This document shows, one piece after another, positions 34,642-48,000 of a DNA stretch of 64,000 nt (its first letter is position 1; the number at the start of each line of letters is the position of its first letter). The stretch is from Taudactylus pleione (taxonomy: Eukaryota; Chordata; Amphibia; Anura; Myobatrachidae). The stretch is taken from the NCBI GenBank assembly GCA_031769625.1, contig JAUIMM010000202.1, positions 12,467,645 through 12,531,644 of the forward strand. The letters are read 5' to 3'. Both the position numbers and the translations under genes were made by a program. The notes under the pieces are model-generated. The model had not been told where the DNA came from and did no database searches. It saw only the letters and a list, made by a program, of their open reading frames with translations.

Positions 34642-35512
34642 TCCGACGTTTCGGTCCTACATAATGGACCTTTGTCAAGAATCAAAGTGCAAATGATACA
34701 TAGAACATATATATACCCTCCCCAATTAATCAGTTCCCACCCTCCAATAACAAGGACAAGATTAATCAACAATTACAAACATTAATACACACACACACAA
34801 GATAATCAGCAGCCACAGTATATCACCTTTGATAGATCAGAGAAGTTCAAACATACCGCAGGACACATGCTGACTGCTGGCGTGCGTTCCACCAGCATGT
34901 GTTTCCCAGAGTGTGGAGCGCAGCGCAGCACGTTGCCAAGGCAACCAAAAAGCATTTCCTGTTGGATCAAAGCATAGTAGCGCCGAGTGCCCAGCGCTGA
35001 TTAGCGTGCCAGCAAGATCTATTTCCTATTCTCTAGAACGCAAAATCGCGTTACCATGGTGACCAAACAACACTATAGATCAAAATAACAGATCTGCTAG
35101 TCTAGCACATATCAAATACATTTTAAAGCAAAATCAGTAATATATATAATATCTACTTAACGCTGGCAAGGCTATAACCAATCCCTACTGTTTCATAATA
35201 AAGGTCACAACATTACACGCTAGCGAAGTACTCCATTGGTACTGATAATAAAACCAAGACCGCACAGTAAATCAATTACAAACATTAATACACACACAAG
35301 ATAATCAGCAGCCACAGTATATCACCTTTGATAGATCAGAGAAATACAAACATACCGCAGGACACACGCTAACTGCTGGTGTGCGTTCCACCAGCATGTG
35401 TTTCCCCTAGTGTGGAGCACAACGCAGCGCGTTACCAAGGCAACCAAAAATCATTTCCTGTTGGATCAAAGCATAGCAGCGCCGAATGCCCAGCGCTGAT
35501 TAGCGTGCTGAT
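34642..35512. repeat. Penelope-type terminal direct repeat, right copy, with partial tandem duplicate
   Basis: 34642-35278 repeats 26625-27260 in the same orientation. At about 35274 the sequence jumps back to the position equivalent to 26757 and repeats about 240 bp (GATAATCAGCAGCCACAGTA onward) with more divergence, ending near 35512. The partial tandem copy is older than the full one. Confidence 0.75.
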
Positions 35513-35564
35513 TATATCCCCCCACCACACATACATACACACACACTAACAAAAAACAAAGACT

Positions 35565-35570
35565 TTTATT
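35565..35570 (-). terminator. Probable TXNDC17 poly(A) signal
   Basis: TTTATT on the + strand reads AATAAA on the minus strand. A second one lies at 35583-35588. They are about 720 nt beyond the TXNDC17 stop codon and just inside the boundary of the Penelope repeat. Confidence 0.45.
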
Positions 35571-36293
35571 GTGCAAATATTATTTATTCCAATTAAAAAA
35601 ACCGCATCTTTAATGCTCCTGTTCATCCATTTATAACATTTTCCCACAAGCATTTTTTCCCACCTTCCTCACAGGCAGATGTGTGAAAAACTAGTTAATT
35701 AATGCTGAAGAGAACACAGAAATGTATTCCCTGCTTTACATGTGGCTAGCCACATTCAACGAAGCAATGAGGAAACTAAACACTTGCTGGAAATTATATT
35801 TGACAGATATTGTTTTGGAGGCAGTGGTAGAGCTACTGCCATAGAGCCCGGAGCAGAGTTGAGCCCGGCAATGTCAGATCACCCGCACGAGGGCTCCGCG
35901 CACCACTCTCCTGCTGCTCAATGAAGCCCCAAAGAGTAAGTGGGGCTTCATAGAGCACCATAAGAAGCACCAAATTATGCTCTGGGGCTCAGCTCAAACT
36001 CTTTTTATGCCAATATGTTTTACACCAGAAGACACAGTCATTTTGTAGTGTTGGTGAGTGATCTCAGATTTTATAAAGGAAATGGCTACTCACTATAAAA
36101 CAATCTTTGGTATAAAAGAGGGAAAGACAAAAGGAAGAGGAATTCATTAGAGCATGAACGTGATCGGTTTTACAAACACCAAGAGTTCCAGTTGAGTGGA
36201 TTGTTAAACATGTGTTTCTTTTCCCACCACAAGGCAAGCAATTATTAAGCTAATCATTCTATACGCAGTCATTACAACAGGTGCTTTTTCTGT

Positions 36294-36362
36294 TTAATCT
36301 TCTGAAAACAACATCTGGATAAGATCAGTTTTAAGGCATTCCTCTTCTGTCAGCTTCTGCGG
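36294..36362 (-). CDS. TXNDC17: TXNDC17 terminal coding exon
   Basis: Preceded on the minus strand by TTTTTATCTTTCAG. It encodes 22 residues, [20 protein letters not shown] then ED, followed by TAA. The first codon is in phase 0, matching the end of exon 38101-38176. It forms the C-terminal helix of the thioredoxin fold. A TATA-like homopolymer or repeat is not present in it. Confidence 0.93.
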   Translation of the reverse strand, partial: PQKLTEEECLKTDLIQMLFSED

Positions 36363-39300
36363 CTGAAAGATAAAAAATGCGCTTTCAGTCTACAGGATTT
36401 TTAATAGCGTTACAGCAGTATACAAGATAGATTGGTGTGTTTACCAACTGTAAATTACTAGCAGATAGTAGTGACAGGTGTTTTAAATGAATCCATCCTT
36501 CTGTGATCGCCCTGACTTTTACATGACTGATGTTGTGACATGTATTCTGTTGAATTACACCATGAGTCCTCCCCAAATCAAAGAGAAGCTTTTGAGAAAA
36601 GTTATTACAAGCATTCTGTATTACAAGAACATTTGGCCACTAGGGGGATTTTTGTATAAGTAACAGTTCATCTAGGTCAAAGAGTCGACACTCAACCAGT
36701 TGATCGCGTTGGCCCACCCAGCAGCGTCCAATAAGAATCAGTGTGATTCTTACTGGCTGCTGCGCCGACCAGAAGGTGCGGCTGTAACTATGACAGCAGT
36801 AGCCAATAAGAATCAGGCTAATTCTTACTGGCTGAGGATTTCACATGTAAGAGCCTCTATTGCGCTGGTGCCAGACCTGAGTTAAGGAGGGGCATGGCCA
36901 TCTCGAAGGAACCAAAAGAGGGCGCAGTACTACACCTTGTAGGAGGACCGATCAAAATTGGTGGGCCTGCACAGTGGCTGCTGCTGGACTGCTGGTGTCG
37001 CCCACGACTGATAGCAGGGAAGGACAGCTCCTCTCTCTCAGACAGGTCAGTATTCTGTGTGGGGCTGGGCAATTTAATGTACATGTATGTTTTATTTTTT
37101 TTATGTGAGGGCCAATTTTTTAGTTTTATTTTTTTTTTACCTGTGGGGGGGGACATTGCATTGGGTTTTTGCTGTGAAGGCCAATGTTTGTGTTTTGTTT
37201 ACTGTGGGGGCCAATGCGTGATTTCAGCAGGACAGTCTCCACACCCCTTGCTGCGAGGTCAAGCCCCTTTTTTGCACACCACGCCCCCTTTTTCTGTAGA
37301 TCACAAAAGATTTTTAGCTGTATAAGTAGATTGCAGAGTACAAAAGTCTGGCCACTGACGCCTGATCTAGGGTTTTGAGTCTTGTGTCACTACGAGCAGT
37401 GGCAATTGCTGAGTTCTTTGTGTTCATAGAGCATGATTCAGAGTTGTACGTTATTCCGATACTTTTGCAGTTGGCCGATGTTGTTATAACAGCGCATGCA
37501 TCCTGATGCCTCTGCAATGTTGCTCACACACAGGGTTTAGTTGCAAAGCGATTGACAGTTATGGGCCGTTTGTGGGTGGTAACGGAGGGGTGGTTAGGAA
37601 AACATGGATGTGTTGCAATCACTTTATAGGAGTGTCGGATTCAGTGACTGCGTCCATTGTACACAGCTTCACTGGTGCCGGTTCCATCGCCTATTCTGCA
37701 GAACCATAGGTTTACTCAGAAGGCTAATGATCAACTGATCTGCGACCGATGCTGCAACTTTGCAAGGAAATGTTTGGATTTGCAAAGAGGCAGGTGGGAG
37801 TCTCACATCTCCCGGCGGCTGCGATAGAGATATATATATACACATCTTTAAGAGCCGTACTAACGAGTTTCCAACAGCACACAGCACTGGAAATTAGTAA
37901 TGGGCAGGACAAAAGGTAGTTAGACACCAAGTACTAATATAGTATTCAGGTATTTCAGGGCAGGAGTCGTGGTGTACAATATATGGATTAATGGGAATAA
38001 AAGGAATGAGGTGTTATCCTCAAGTCCACTTTCTATTATTCATGCGCATTGCGTTCCCTGGACAGTACACACAGGAAATATATATAGAGAAGAGGCTTAC
38101 CGTTCCAACCTTAGCCAGAGTGGGAACACCAGTTAATTTTAAGTTTTGTTTGAAGTCATTGCTTGGGTCCTTCCACCTGCAAGAAACAAATCGTGGAAAA
38201 ACCAATGAGATGCAGCCAAAGTTTAAATCTACACTAGTAGTCTCCAAAATGCAAGGTAAACATTATGGGTCTGATAGAGAGTATATCTTGCGTGTTTCTG
38301 CACTGCGTTTACAGTTTACACAAGTACAGGCGATGCATAGTCTTACCCATCTCAAATGCACCTCTACTGATAATTGAAGGGGCTACAACGGGCCAGTCTC
38401 ACATAGGCTTGTAGAGTGTAGGCTCTCGGGACTGGGCCCTTTTCTCTCTCAGTTCTTCCCTTGCACTATCTTCATCACCAGTGCTCTTTGTCTATTGTCT
38501 CCTTCGGCGACTGTGACACTATCTGCTCACCTATGTGATGGGTACAGGATCATGGAGAGCTGTTGTGCCTTCCCCTGTAAGTCATCACTGCCTCTTGACT
38601 CTGGCTATAACAAGTTGCCCTTCCCCTGTCCTTACCTGCCTATGATTTTATTGCAATGTTTGTATTCATGCAATGGTTCACTGTTGTGCATTGTATTTAA
38701 GTTTTTAGGTCTACCTTTTGTACGAGGCTGCATATACTGTGTGGTGATAATAATAATAATAATAATAATAATAAGATTATTATTATTATAAGGGCCTGAT
38801 TCAGAGATTTTCACAAATCTTATATTTACGCGATATTTATCTTATATTTTCGAGCGATTGTTTGCCAAATTGGGCATGCGCAGAAGTCACTGTGCATGTG
38901 CAGCGATTACACTCGTACAGAGGAACAACTAGTAAAGTGAGTAACAGGTAGTCAGCGTTTGTGGGTGGTAAAAGGGGGAGTGGGGGGGGGCCGCAGATGC
39001 CGTTTCATGAGCGTGCATAAATTAACCATTGCAAAATCCTTAACAGCACGAGAGCTCTCAGGACCTTATTCAGAGGCGGCCGTACGGTCTACGACCGCAC
39101 GGCCGCCTCGATGTTTTGCCAGTGCGCATGCGCACGAGGGAGCCGGCTCCCTCGTGCGCATGCGTGAGACCCGCTACGACCGACAGCGCTGGTCGTAGCG
39201 GGTCTCTCTCCAAAGGGGGCGAGCTGTCGATGTTGATTGACAGCTCGCCCCGTTTGGAAGGCGGGCCCGGGGGGGTGGCAGCCCAAACGGAGGCGTTCCC

Positions 39301-42300
39301 ATGGGAACGCCTGCCGTTTGGGGGAGGCCCCACTGACATCACTAGTGATGTCAGTGGAGAGCTTCCGGCTCTGACAGAGCCAGAAGCTCTCTGGGTCTTA
39401 CGACAAGTGAGACCCTACCCTAGGGTCTCGTCGTAAGCCCCGATTGTCGCGATGGTCTCTGACCATCGCGACCATCACCCGAGCGGTCATTAGGCTGTGG
39501 GTTAACACCCACAGCTCTAACGACCGCAACAGAGGCGGGCGGTCAGGATGCAAGTGACCGCCCAGTTTCTGAGCGACCGCTTGCATCCTCCGACCGCCTC
39601 TGAATGAGGCCCTCAGTGTGTCAGGAGAGCTGCAGTGTTTGAGGCGCAACTCCCTCAAATGGCCCCTGCCATCAATCACTTTGACAATAAATCTACTCTG
39701 CAATTACAAGATTATTACGTCACATGCACAGTGCTACTCGGACGCATGCACAGACCATCGATAATCACTCAACCGTGTAAATATCGCAATTGCATCCATC
39801 TCTGAATCTGGTCCTCTGTTTTTAACATCCACTGAAGTGGTGAATGGAGCTGTAAAGCTAAAGTACAGTGAGCATAAGTGTGCTGATGTGCAGTCAGTAA
39901 TTATGTTGCTGTAATAAAATCTATCTGCGGTCTGCCCCGACGGCGGACCAACTGTAGGAAGACTTTGAGATGCAGAGCCCATTCCCCGGGATGAAAATCC
40001 TGATGACTGAGGTAATCCGCTTCCCAGTTGATCACCCCTGGGGTAAAGATTGCGGAGATGGCCTCAACGTGTCTTTTCGCCCACTGTAATATGTGGCTGG
40101 CCTCACGCATTGCCATGCAACTGCGCCCCCCCCCTCTGCCGGTTGATGTACGCCACTGCTGTGGCATTGTCGGATTGCACTCAAACCTGCAACCCTAGCA
40201 GAATGGGAGCTGCCGCTAACCGTGCGTTGTTAACCGATCGGAGTTCGAGAATGTTGATTGGCAAGAGGGACTCCTGCCGAGACCAACGCCCTTGGAATTG
40301 GTTGTCCAGGATCACTGTTCCTCATCAGCGAAGACTGGCATCTGCAGTTAGCAGGATCCAATTCCAGATGCCGAAATGACAACCAGTCACAAGGTGGTCT
40401 GTCCGGAGCCACCAGATCAGAAAAATGCGGGCTTGACTGTGCATCTGCAGATGTGATCCTGACCATTGGGATAGAAGATCTAACTGGAAAGGCCTGGAAT
40501 GAATTCTGCCGAACTGGATGGCTTCGACGGATGCCACCATCTTCCCTAGAAGCCGGATGCAAAAGGTGTACAGACATCCTTTTTAGCTTGAGAACGAAGC
40601 GAACCAATTCCTGAATGGCTAGCGCCTTATCCAGAGGAAGGAATACTCATAGTAAGGCTGTGTGTAGAATTATCCAGAGGAACTGAAGCCGCCAATATGG
40701 TACCAGCTGTGACTTCTGGTAGTTGACAATCCAGCCGTGGTGTATGAGGATCTGATGTCCGCCGACTGGGCCTTGATGAGCAGGTTATCCAGGTGTGAGC
40801 GCACCCGGAAAGGGGACATGGGCACGAAAATAAGGGGACGCACCCCCTTTTCGTCACTCTCGGGGGCGCGCCCGACACTTACGGACATGCCGGGCTGCCC
40901 CCAAGCGCTGCTGACTCAGTGTATGGATGCTGGGCGCATGCGCCCGGCATCCATTCACCAGTGGTGACTGATGCGCCGCTATTTACCCCACCTGAGGGAC
41001 ACTGCGACCCACGGGTGGGGACGGCAGTTGGCAGGCTGTTTTAGCAGGTCTCTGCTAAGAGGGGTAGGATGCATTCTGCCCTTTTAAAAATAAAAAAACA
41101 GGCAGGGCGCGGCGCCCCGCTAAGATACTACAGATAAGGGACAAGGGGGCTGATTCATTATGGATCGCAACTGCGAATGCAATAGCGATTACACACGCAG
41201 TTCAACTGCAATAGTTTGCTAATCCATTGCGATCGCTATGCCGTCGCAGCACAACATACGGACGCCCACTTTACCTTACACATTTCCGTAATGTTTAACA
41301 AAGCTGTGAAACAATCGGTACAACCGAGTACCATCGCAGCCTCACGCACACTTACACAAGGTCAGACCTTACTCAGAAATTGCTAACTTCATCGCATGCT
41401 ATGAGACCTCAGGCTGCGTATGGCATCGCACTGGCTAACGCCCCTGCAATGGCGTTGAGATGCACTGACACGCCTGCATTTCGCCGACCCCCCCCACCCA
41501 CAAATGGCACTTCCTGTCAGTCACTCTGCGACGGCTCTGAGTAGTCACTGCGATCGCAGTGGCTGTTTGTGCACACACACTGCGATGCATACGCAGAACG
41601 CAACAATTGACAGTTTGCGTGCGTATTAGCAACTGCGATCCTTGCTGAATCAGGCCCAATGTTCACTCCCTGAGAGCCAAAATGAGAAATCATCACTGCC
41701 ATCACCTTGGTGAAGACCCTGGAAGCCGATGACAGGCCAAAAGTCAAGACTTGAAACTGGTAATGAGAGTCCTTGTTGGCAAACCGGAGGAATGCTTGGT
41801 GTGGTTTCCAGATGGGGATGTGTAAATACCCATCCTTGATGTCCAGGGATACCATGTACTCCGCCCCTGCCAACCCCGCAATGACGGAATGAAGGGATTC
41901 CATCTATAATCTGTGAAAGGGATAAGTAGAGATTCAAGGATTTGAGATTCAAGATAGGTCTGACTGACCCATCCAGCTTTGGAACCACAACAAGTCCTTT
42001 GGGGAGCCGAAAACCCGAATAAAAACTTTGGAGTCTAGTAGCCTATCGCAGAACTAGTTGTTTCAGGGGGATCGACTGGAAGGCCTGTGGTGAGAAAATG
42101 AACTGGAGGAGTGAAAGAAAAAAAAAAAAAAAAAAAACTAACTAACTATCTTGTTAACCCTGGGACACAAAATTCCGAACCCTAGAGTCAGAACAAGTGT
42201 GGAACCAAACTTCCGTAAACCTCAAAAAGGTGGACACCCACCTTGAGATCCCCTAGGTGGAATGGGATCCCATCATGCCACTGGTTTGTCTACTGGCTTG

Positions 42301-45009
42301 GGGTCCGGACGACAGGAACTTGAGGCCTAACGTCCTCTTGAACGACCTCCTCTAACTGCAGAGGACGTACCTCTTGGCCCAAAAGGAAGAACTTTTTTTT
42401 TTTTTTAAACAATAATTCTTATTGAATTTTTGTTCTTTTTTTCCAAACAAAAAATAAGGGGTACAGAAAAAGAGAGAATGGAAAGAAAAAACATGGGGTG
42501 GGGGGGGGGGGGTACAGGCAAATATCAGTCAAAAAAAAAAAAAATCAAAAAACATCACATTAAGCCAGAAAACAAATCAAAATCAGTGTTTGACATACAC
42601 AAATAGTAGAGAACACTCCACAACTTCAAAAGACAAACAATAATACAAAACCTATCAAAACCTTGAAATATCAATGTGTGGTTATTGGAAGGCATGGACC
42701 CACTGTGATAAAATCATGGCAGCTGAACCACTTTACCACTGGCGAGTTAGCGGAAGAAGAATTTGGGGCAGTTCAAAGTTTCCATCCGGAAACTATAATT
42801 TATTTTGGACTTTATAGCTGCCCTGGTAGCAATAAGTACATAAAAATATCTGTGGTGAACTGGGACATCATCCTGGAATATATGTAAGAGAGCAGTGGAG
42901 GGGGGCAGAAACAGCCGCAGACCGGTAACCTTCAGGATCAAATCCCTTACCACCAACCAAAGGGGGCGTATAGTAGGGCAATTCCAGAAAATATGAAACA
43001 TCTCACCAACTTGACCACATGCACGCCAACACAAATTAGATTGGGAAGGCCAAATTTTGTGTAATCTATCGGAGGTCAAATAAATGCGACAGAGCAATTT
43101 CATATACATTTCAATATGTGAAATGCATCTAGACATTTTAAATACAGAAAAGAAAAGTTTGGACCATACATGCAAGTCTAAACATATATTTAGGTGGTAC
43201 AGGTTGAGTCTCCCATATCCAAATATTCCAAAATATGGAATATTTTTGGCATGACTCAGATAATGAAATCTTTGATTTTTGATGGTTCAATGTACACAAA
43301 CTTTGTCTAAGGCACAAATGATTAAAAATATTGTATAAAATTACCTTCAGGCTGTATGTATAAGGTGTATATGAAAGAAATGAATTTCATTTCTGTACAC
43401 AAACTTTGTTTGAGCCACAAACTTATTGAAAATATTGTATAAAATTACCTGCAGGCTGTGTGTATAAGGTGTATATCACATAAATGCATTCTGTGAGTAT
43501 ATTTGGGTCCCATTCCCAAGATATTTCATTATGGTATGCAATTATTCCAAAATACAGAATATTCCGTTATCCAAAATAGCCCTGGTCCCAAGCATTTTGG
43601 ATATGGGAGACTCAACCTGTATTCCCATTCAATAATGGCTGGTGACTTATTTGGTTCTTCCGCTGTAAGTATGAGAGAGTACTAAAAAGATATACCTCCT
43701 TTGCGAGAGATTAAAGATATATGTTAAAAAATATGGGGAGGAATCATACCCGTCGAGCCTACTAAGTGAGGAAAGGATTGAATCCAGTGCCTGACTTGAA
43801 GGAATTTATAGAAATCTGTAGAGGGGATGGAGAAGCTAGCCTGTAATTGGGTGAAAGAAAGGAAGATATTATTTATAAAGAGGTCAGGTGCCAGGGGGAA
43901 CAGGTTTAAATTTGGGATTAAATATGATAAACCTTGAATAGAAAGGTGGAGAGATGGCAGGTTAAATTGTAGAAGGGCAGATAGGCTATCCCACGCTTTG
44001 AGAGAAGCTAGTGTCGCCCTGGACAAAGATTTTAAAGAGACTCTAGAACTGGATGGAATCCAGAGTAAGTCGCAAAGGGGGAATTTGCCTAACATATCAC
44101 TTTCCAGCCTAACCCAGGGTTTAAGGTGAAGAACATTCGACCAATCACTAAGCTGATCGATCAAGCACGCAGCTTGATAGAGTGCTAGATTGGGGTAAGC
44201 CAAGCCCCCAGATGATCTAGACAAAAAGGAAGGACTTTTAAAAAGGAACGACGCAGTGCCGGTGCAGAGGAAGGTAAAAAAATACTCTTGCCACCTGTGG
44301 CCAGAGAAATCCACTTGTTCAACCCTGGACCAAACCGTACATCACCTGTAAATGGAAGGTTTTCTACAGCGTGCTTAGACTCAGCGTCTGCTTGCCAAGT
44401 ACGAAGCCACAGGGCAAATCGAGCTGCCACTTTTGAAGCAAAAGATTCTGGAGTCTTCCTGACCAATATCTCTGGAGGCCTCACCCAGAACACAGCCGAA
44501 TCATGAATATGTTCGGCAAAAGAGATAAGATCCGCTCGCGGAGTATTAGACTCCAGTCCCTCCGCCAATTGTTCAGCCCATTTTGCGACTGCCTTGTTAA
44601 TTCAGGAGCCGACCCAGGACAGTCTGAGTAGGGCACCGGCAGCAATATAGATGGACTTGAGAGTAGTTTACAATTGCCGCTCAGAGCTTTCCTTCAAGGC
44701 TGTAGCTCCTGGGACTGGAAGCGTAGTCTTCTTCGATAGACTGAGTAATCCACAGGCTTTTCCCATTTACTTCTGTAATCTAAGAGAAAGGGTTAGAGAA
44801 AGCAAAAATGCAGCGGTAGCTGAAACTTCCTATCTGGAGGTTTCCAAGCTGACGCCATCTGCTCATCTAACTGGAGGGAAACAGGTCACAATAGTGAGTT
44901 TTACCCAAATCTGCGCAAGGTAACAATATTGCTTCCCCAAATAAAGCAACACCATCTTTAGTAAACAAATGAGAACAAAGATTAGTAGTTGGTTGAAACT
45001 ACTTGTTAT

Positions 45010-45047
<38 letters not shown>

Positions 45048-48000
45048 TGCCTTATATTAATTTGGAGATAGGAATAATTGTTTACCCAAGGGAAATAATA
45101 CCATTTATTCCACAATAAAACATTTGACATAAGAAACAAACATGTTAAAAACATCCAAATTACATAATTATTTCATATTTTTGGTTAACAGACAGAGGGG
45201 TATGGTTCCAATTGACAGCCTCTCACCAATATTCGATGCTGCAGTGGGCTGGTGCTATGAATTAGCATGGGGAAGAGCGTTAAAATCTGCCACCTCCTAA
45301 CAGCGACAGCACCGCGCTGTCACTAAGCCCAGCCAAAACATCCACCATCCTGTTACTCACCATACGGCTGCGGCCGGGTGCTGGGCTGAGAGGGCAGCCT
45401 GGAACCCGGACACAAGCCGATTTCAGTTGTGGCAGAGACAGTAGCGCAAAGTAGGGACCCCTTCTCCAGGTTAACATAAGGGCTGGAGAGAGTCCCACTG
45501 TGCACCGGCTCTCGCAGGCACATTTCTAAAACTGGGGCTGATGTGGCATAGAGGGGGGAGGAGCCAGTCACACTTTTAGATTATTTAAAGTGACCGGCTC
45601 TACTCAACCACCATCTATACCGCCAGTGTCTTGAGTGCCAGTGTTCTCTAGTGAATTAAGAAGAAATCCAGATTCCGTTGGGTAAGTGAACTTTGTCAAT
45701 TAAGCACAGTCTTCAGTGCTGTCTGCATCCTCCTTCTTTGAGGTTAATGCGGGCAGGGAAACCACTGGGGTGCTGAAGGTACAGGCTGTTCCCGCGGTGA
45801 TCACCAATGTCAGTTGGGGGAGCGTGTACTTGTCCTTGGCCTGCAGTGTGGTGCTCTGCCGGGCTATTCTTGTAAAGTGGGTATAGTGTCTCAGTGCAAG
45901 GTTTTCTCACTTGTGTCTCTGCCTCCTGGTGGATTCCTCAGGGATGACTTTCTCCTGGTGGTCCCAGTCTTTAATAGCCACGTCTCCAATTGTGATTGGA
46001 ATGTAGTAGACAAGTCATAGTTCAGTTGGTCATGTTCGTTGTTGAATGCCCGCAGTGTTTGTACATAGTTATAAAAAAAAATCCCCTATCAGTATGTTTG
46101 GCATCTCATACTGTGTATCCTTGTTGAAAAGTGACAATTAGGATCTGATTGGTTGATACTTTATCTCTCTCCAAGGATTAATACATTGGGGGTGAATCAA
46201 GGTCCCACACATTGCTATTGCAGCTGCTACCATGGTAGCAGCTGCTGCAATAGCGCCTGCTGCACGCATTACTGTTCTGAGCTGCGTCTATAGACGCAGC
46301 ATCAGAACATCTGCGTGATCCTCTCTCCCGGTTTTAGTGAGCATGGGGTATAATGTTTGGAACTTTTCTGTAAACTATAGCTGGGTGGTTCCAAGCAGTG
46401 GACAGAAGAATTTGTATTTTTTCACAATTTGCCAGTGTTTGCTGATTATTCTTTTTATTGCTGTAGATGTGTCGGAGTAGGGTTGTTTACAGTTGTTAAC
46501 ATAAGAATAGGGAGACAAACAAGATAAGTGTTTCTTCTTTATACACTTTGTCTACCTCTGCTTCCTAATAATTTTTGTCGAGGGATTCTTGTTTCATTCT
46601 TCGTCCTTCTACATCAGGGGTGTCAAACATGCGGCCCTCCAGCTGCTGTCGAACTACATATTCCAGCATGCCCTGTCATGGTTTTAGCATGCCCCAATAG
46701 CAAAACTTTGGCAGTGCATGCTGGGATGTGTAGTTCCACATGTTTGACACCCCTGTTCTACATAGTCTTCAACCTCTGTGCAGTTGTGTCTGGCTTGTGG
46801 GAATGCTTTGCAGCCAGTTTTCCTGAGGATTGCTTGATGAAAAGATAAAACTGCTGACATCTACACGTTTGTGATACATCTTGTTATTATCACATCTTTT
46901 ATGAAGATTTCTAGGTCCAAAAACTCAATGGCCCTCATTCAGAGGCGCTCGTTCTGAATGTGGGCGGCCGCTTGTATTTAGCAGTGCGGCCTCCTGGTCG
47001 CTAGCTAAGCTGTGGGTTACCACCCACAGCTTTAGCGACAGACTAGGTTGATGGTCGCGATGGTCAAGACCATCGGGGCTTGGGACGAGACCCTAAGGTT
47101 GGGTCTCGGCAACCGCAATCCCCAGGGAGCTTCCTGCTCTGATCGAGCAGGAAGCTCCCCACTAACATCACTGCTGTCAGTGCCGCCCACAAAACGGCAG
47201 GCGTTCCTTAAGGAATGCCTCCGTTTGTGAAACCACCCCCCCACCATGCCTACAAAACGGGTCGAGCTGTCGCTCACTATCGACAGCCGCCCCTTTTGTA
47301 GTGAGCTCCGGAGCGAGAGAATTTCTCTCGCACTCAGAGGCTTGCGCACGCGCTGTGCGGCCGCTGCGCATGCGCAGGACCTAAACATCGACCCGCTTGC
47401 GAGCGGGTCTGAATGAGGTCCAATGTGTGTTTTTGGCTTTGGTTGGTGGTGAGAAATCTGATATTAAGCTATCCACATGTAGACTCCATGTTGTAACAAG
47501 ATGGTATTCTATGCCTTTAAGTATTCATAAGAGAAAATGACAGAATACTCTTAAGAGGGTTTTTTGCTGACCTTCATAGAATCAGAGCATTGGAATGTGA
47601 GAAATGCTAATGTGTTATTGTTATTTAACGGTTTGATAATTGGTTTCTTTGGTTGGTATCAGTATTGTCCCTTGATACACCTTGTGAGCTTTTTACTTCC
47701 AGAGATAGAATAAACAAACATAGAAGTGTCTTTTGGTAGATAGATTGCCATATTGACGGTGATTATCTTAACACCAGAGTAGGATAATTTTGGGATTTGT
47801 TTATAACTAATTTACCAGTCAATCTATATCCCAAAAGGTACGGTTATAGTGTGCCCAAAACTACTAAGGATATCCAAATTAGTAACAGAAAAAAATAGAC
47901 TGTCTGGTATTCATCCCCTAAGTAGGAGATACCTCACACAATAGAACAGGGTTTTGAAACCCCAGATAAGGGTTAAGTAACCCCACAGATAAGGGTAATA

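Larger units (their letters stand above)
39900..42380 (-). pseudogene. DIRS-type retroelement, pol region (RT and RNase H)
   Basis: On the minus strand, [18 protein letters not shown] and [20 protein letters not shown] with [14 protein letters not shown] (41990-41660) are DIRS RT motifs. After an interrupting MITE and a GC-rich repeat the RT resumes with [10 protein letters not shown] (about 40800-40770; the catalytic DD appears as DN). The RNase H end follows ([20 protein letters not shown] with [20 protein letters not shown] at 40120-39975). DIRS elements use a tyrosine recombinase instead of an integrase; that gene was not found. Several stops and frameshifts make it inactive. Confidence 0.85.

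Noticed and set aside
36894..37325. 143-residue + strand open frame
   Set aside because: Low-complexity FFFL and GGP-type sequence from T-rich repeat DNA; no family resemblance.
39062..39703. Arg/Ala-rich open frames of 90-106 residues
   Set aside because: They come from GC-rich MITE hairpins and recur in all relatives on both strands.
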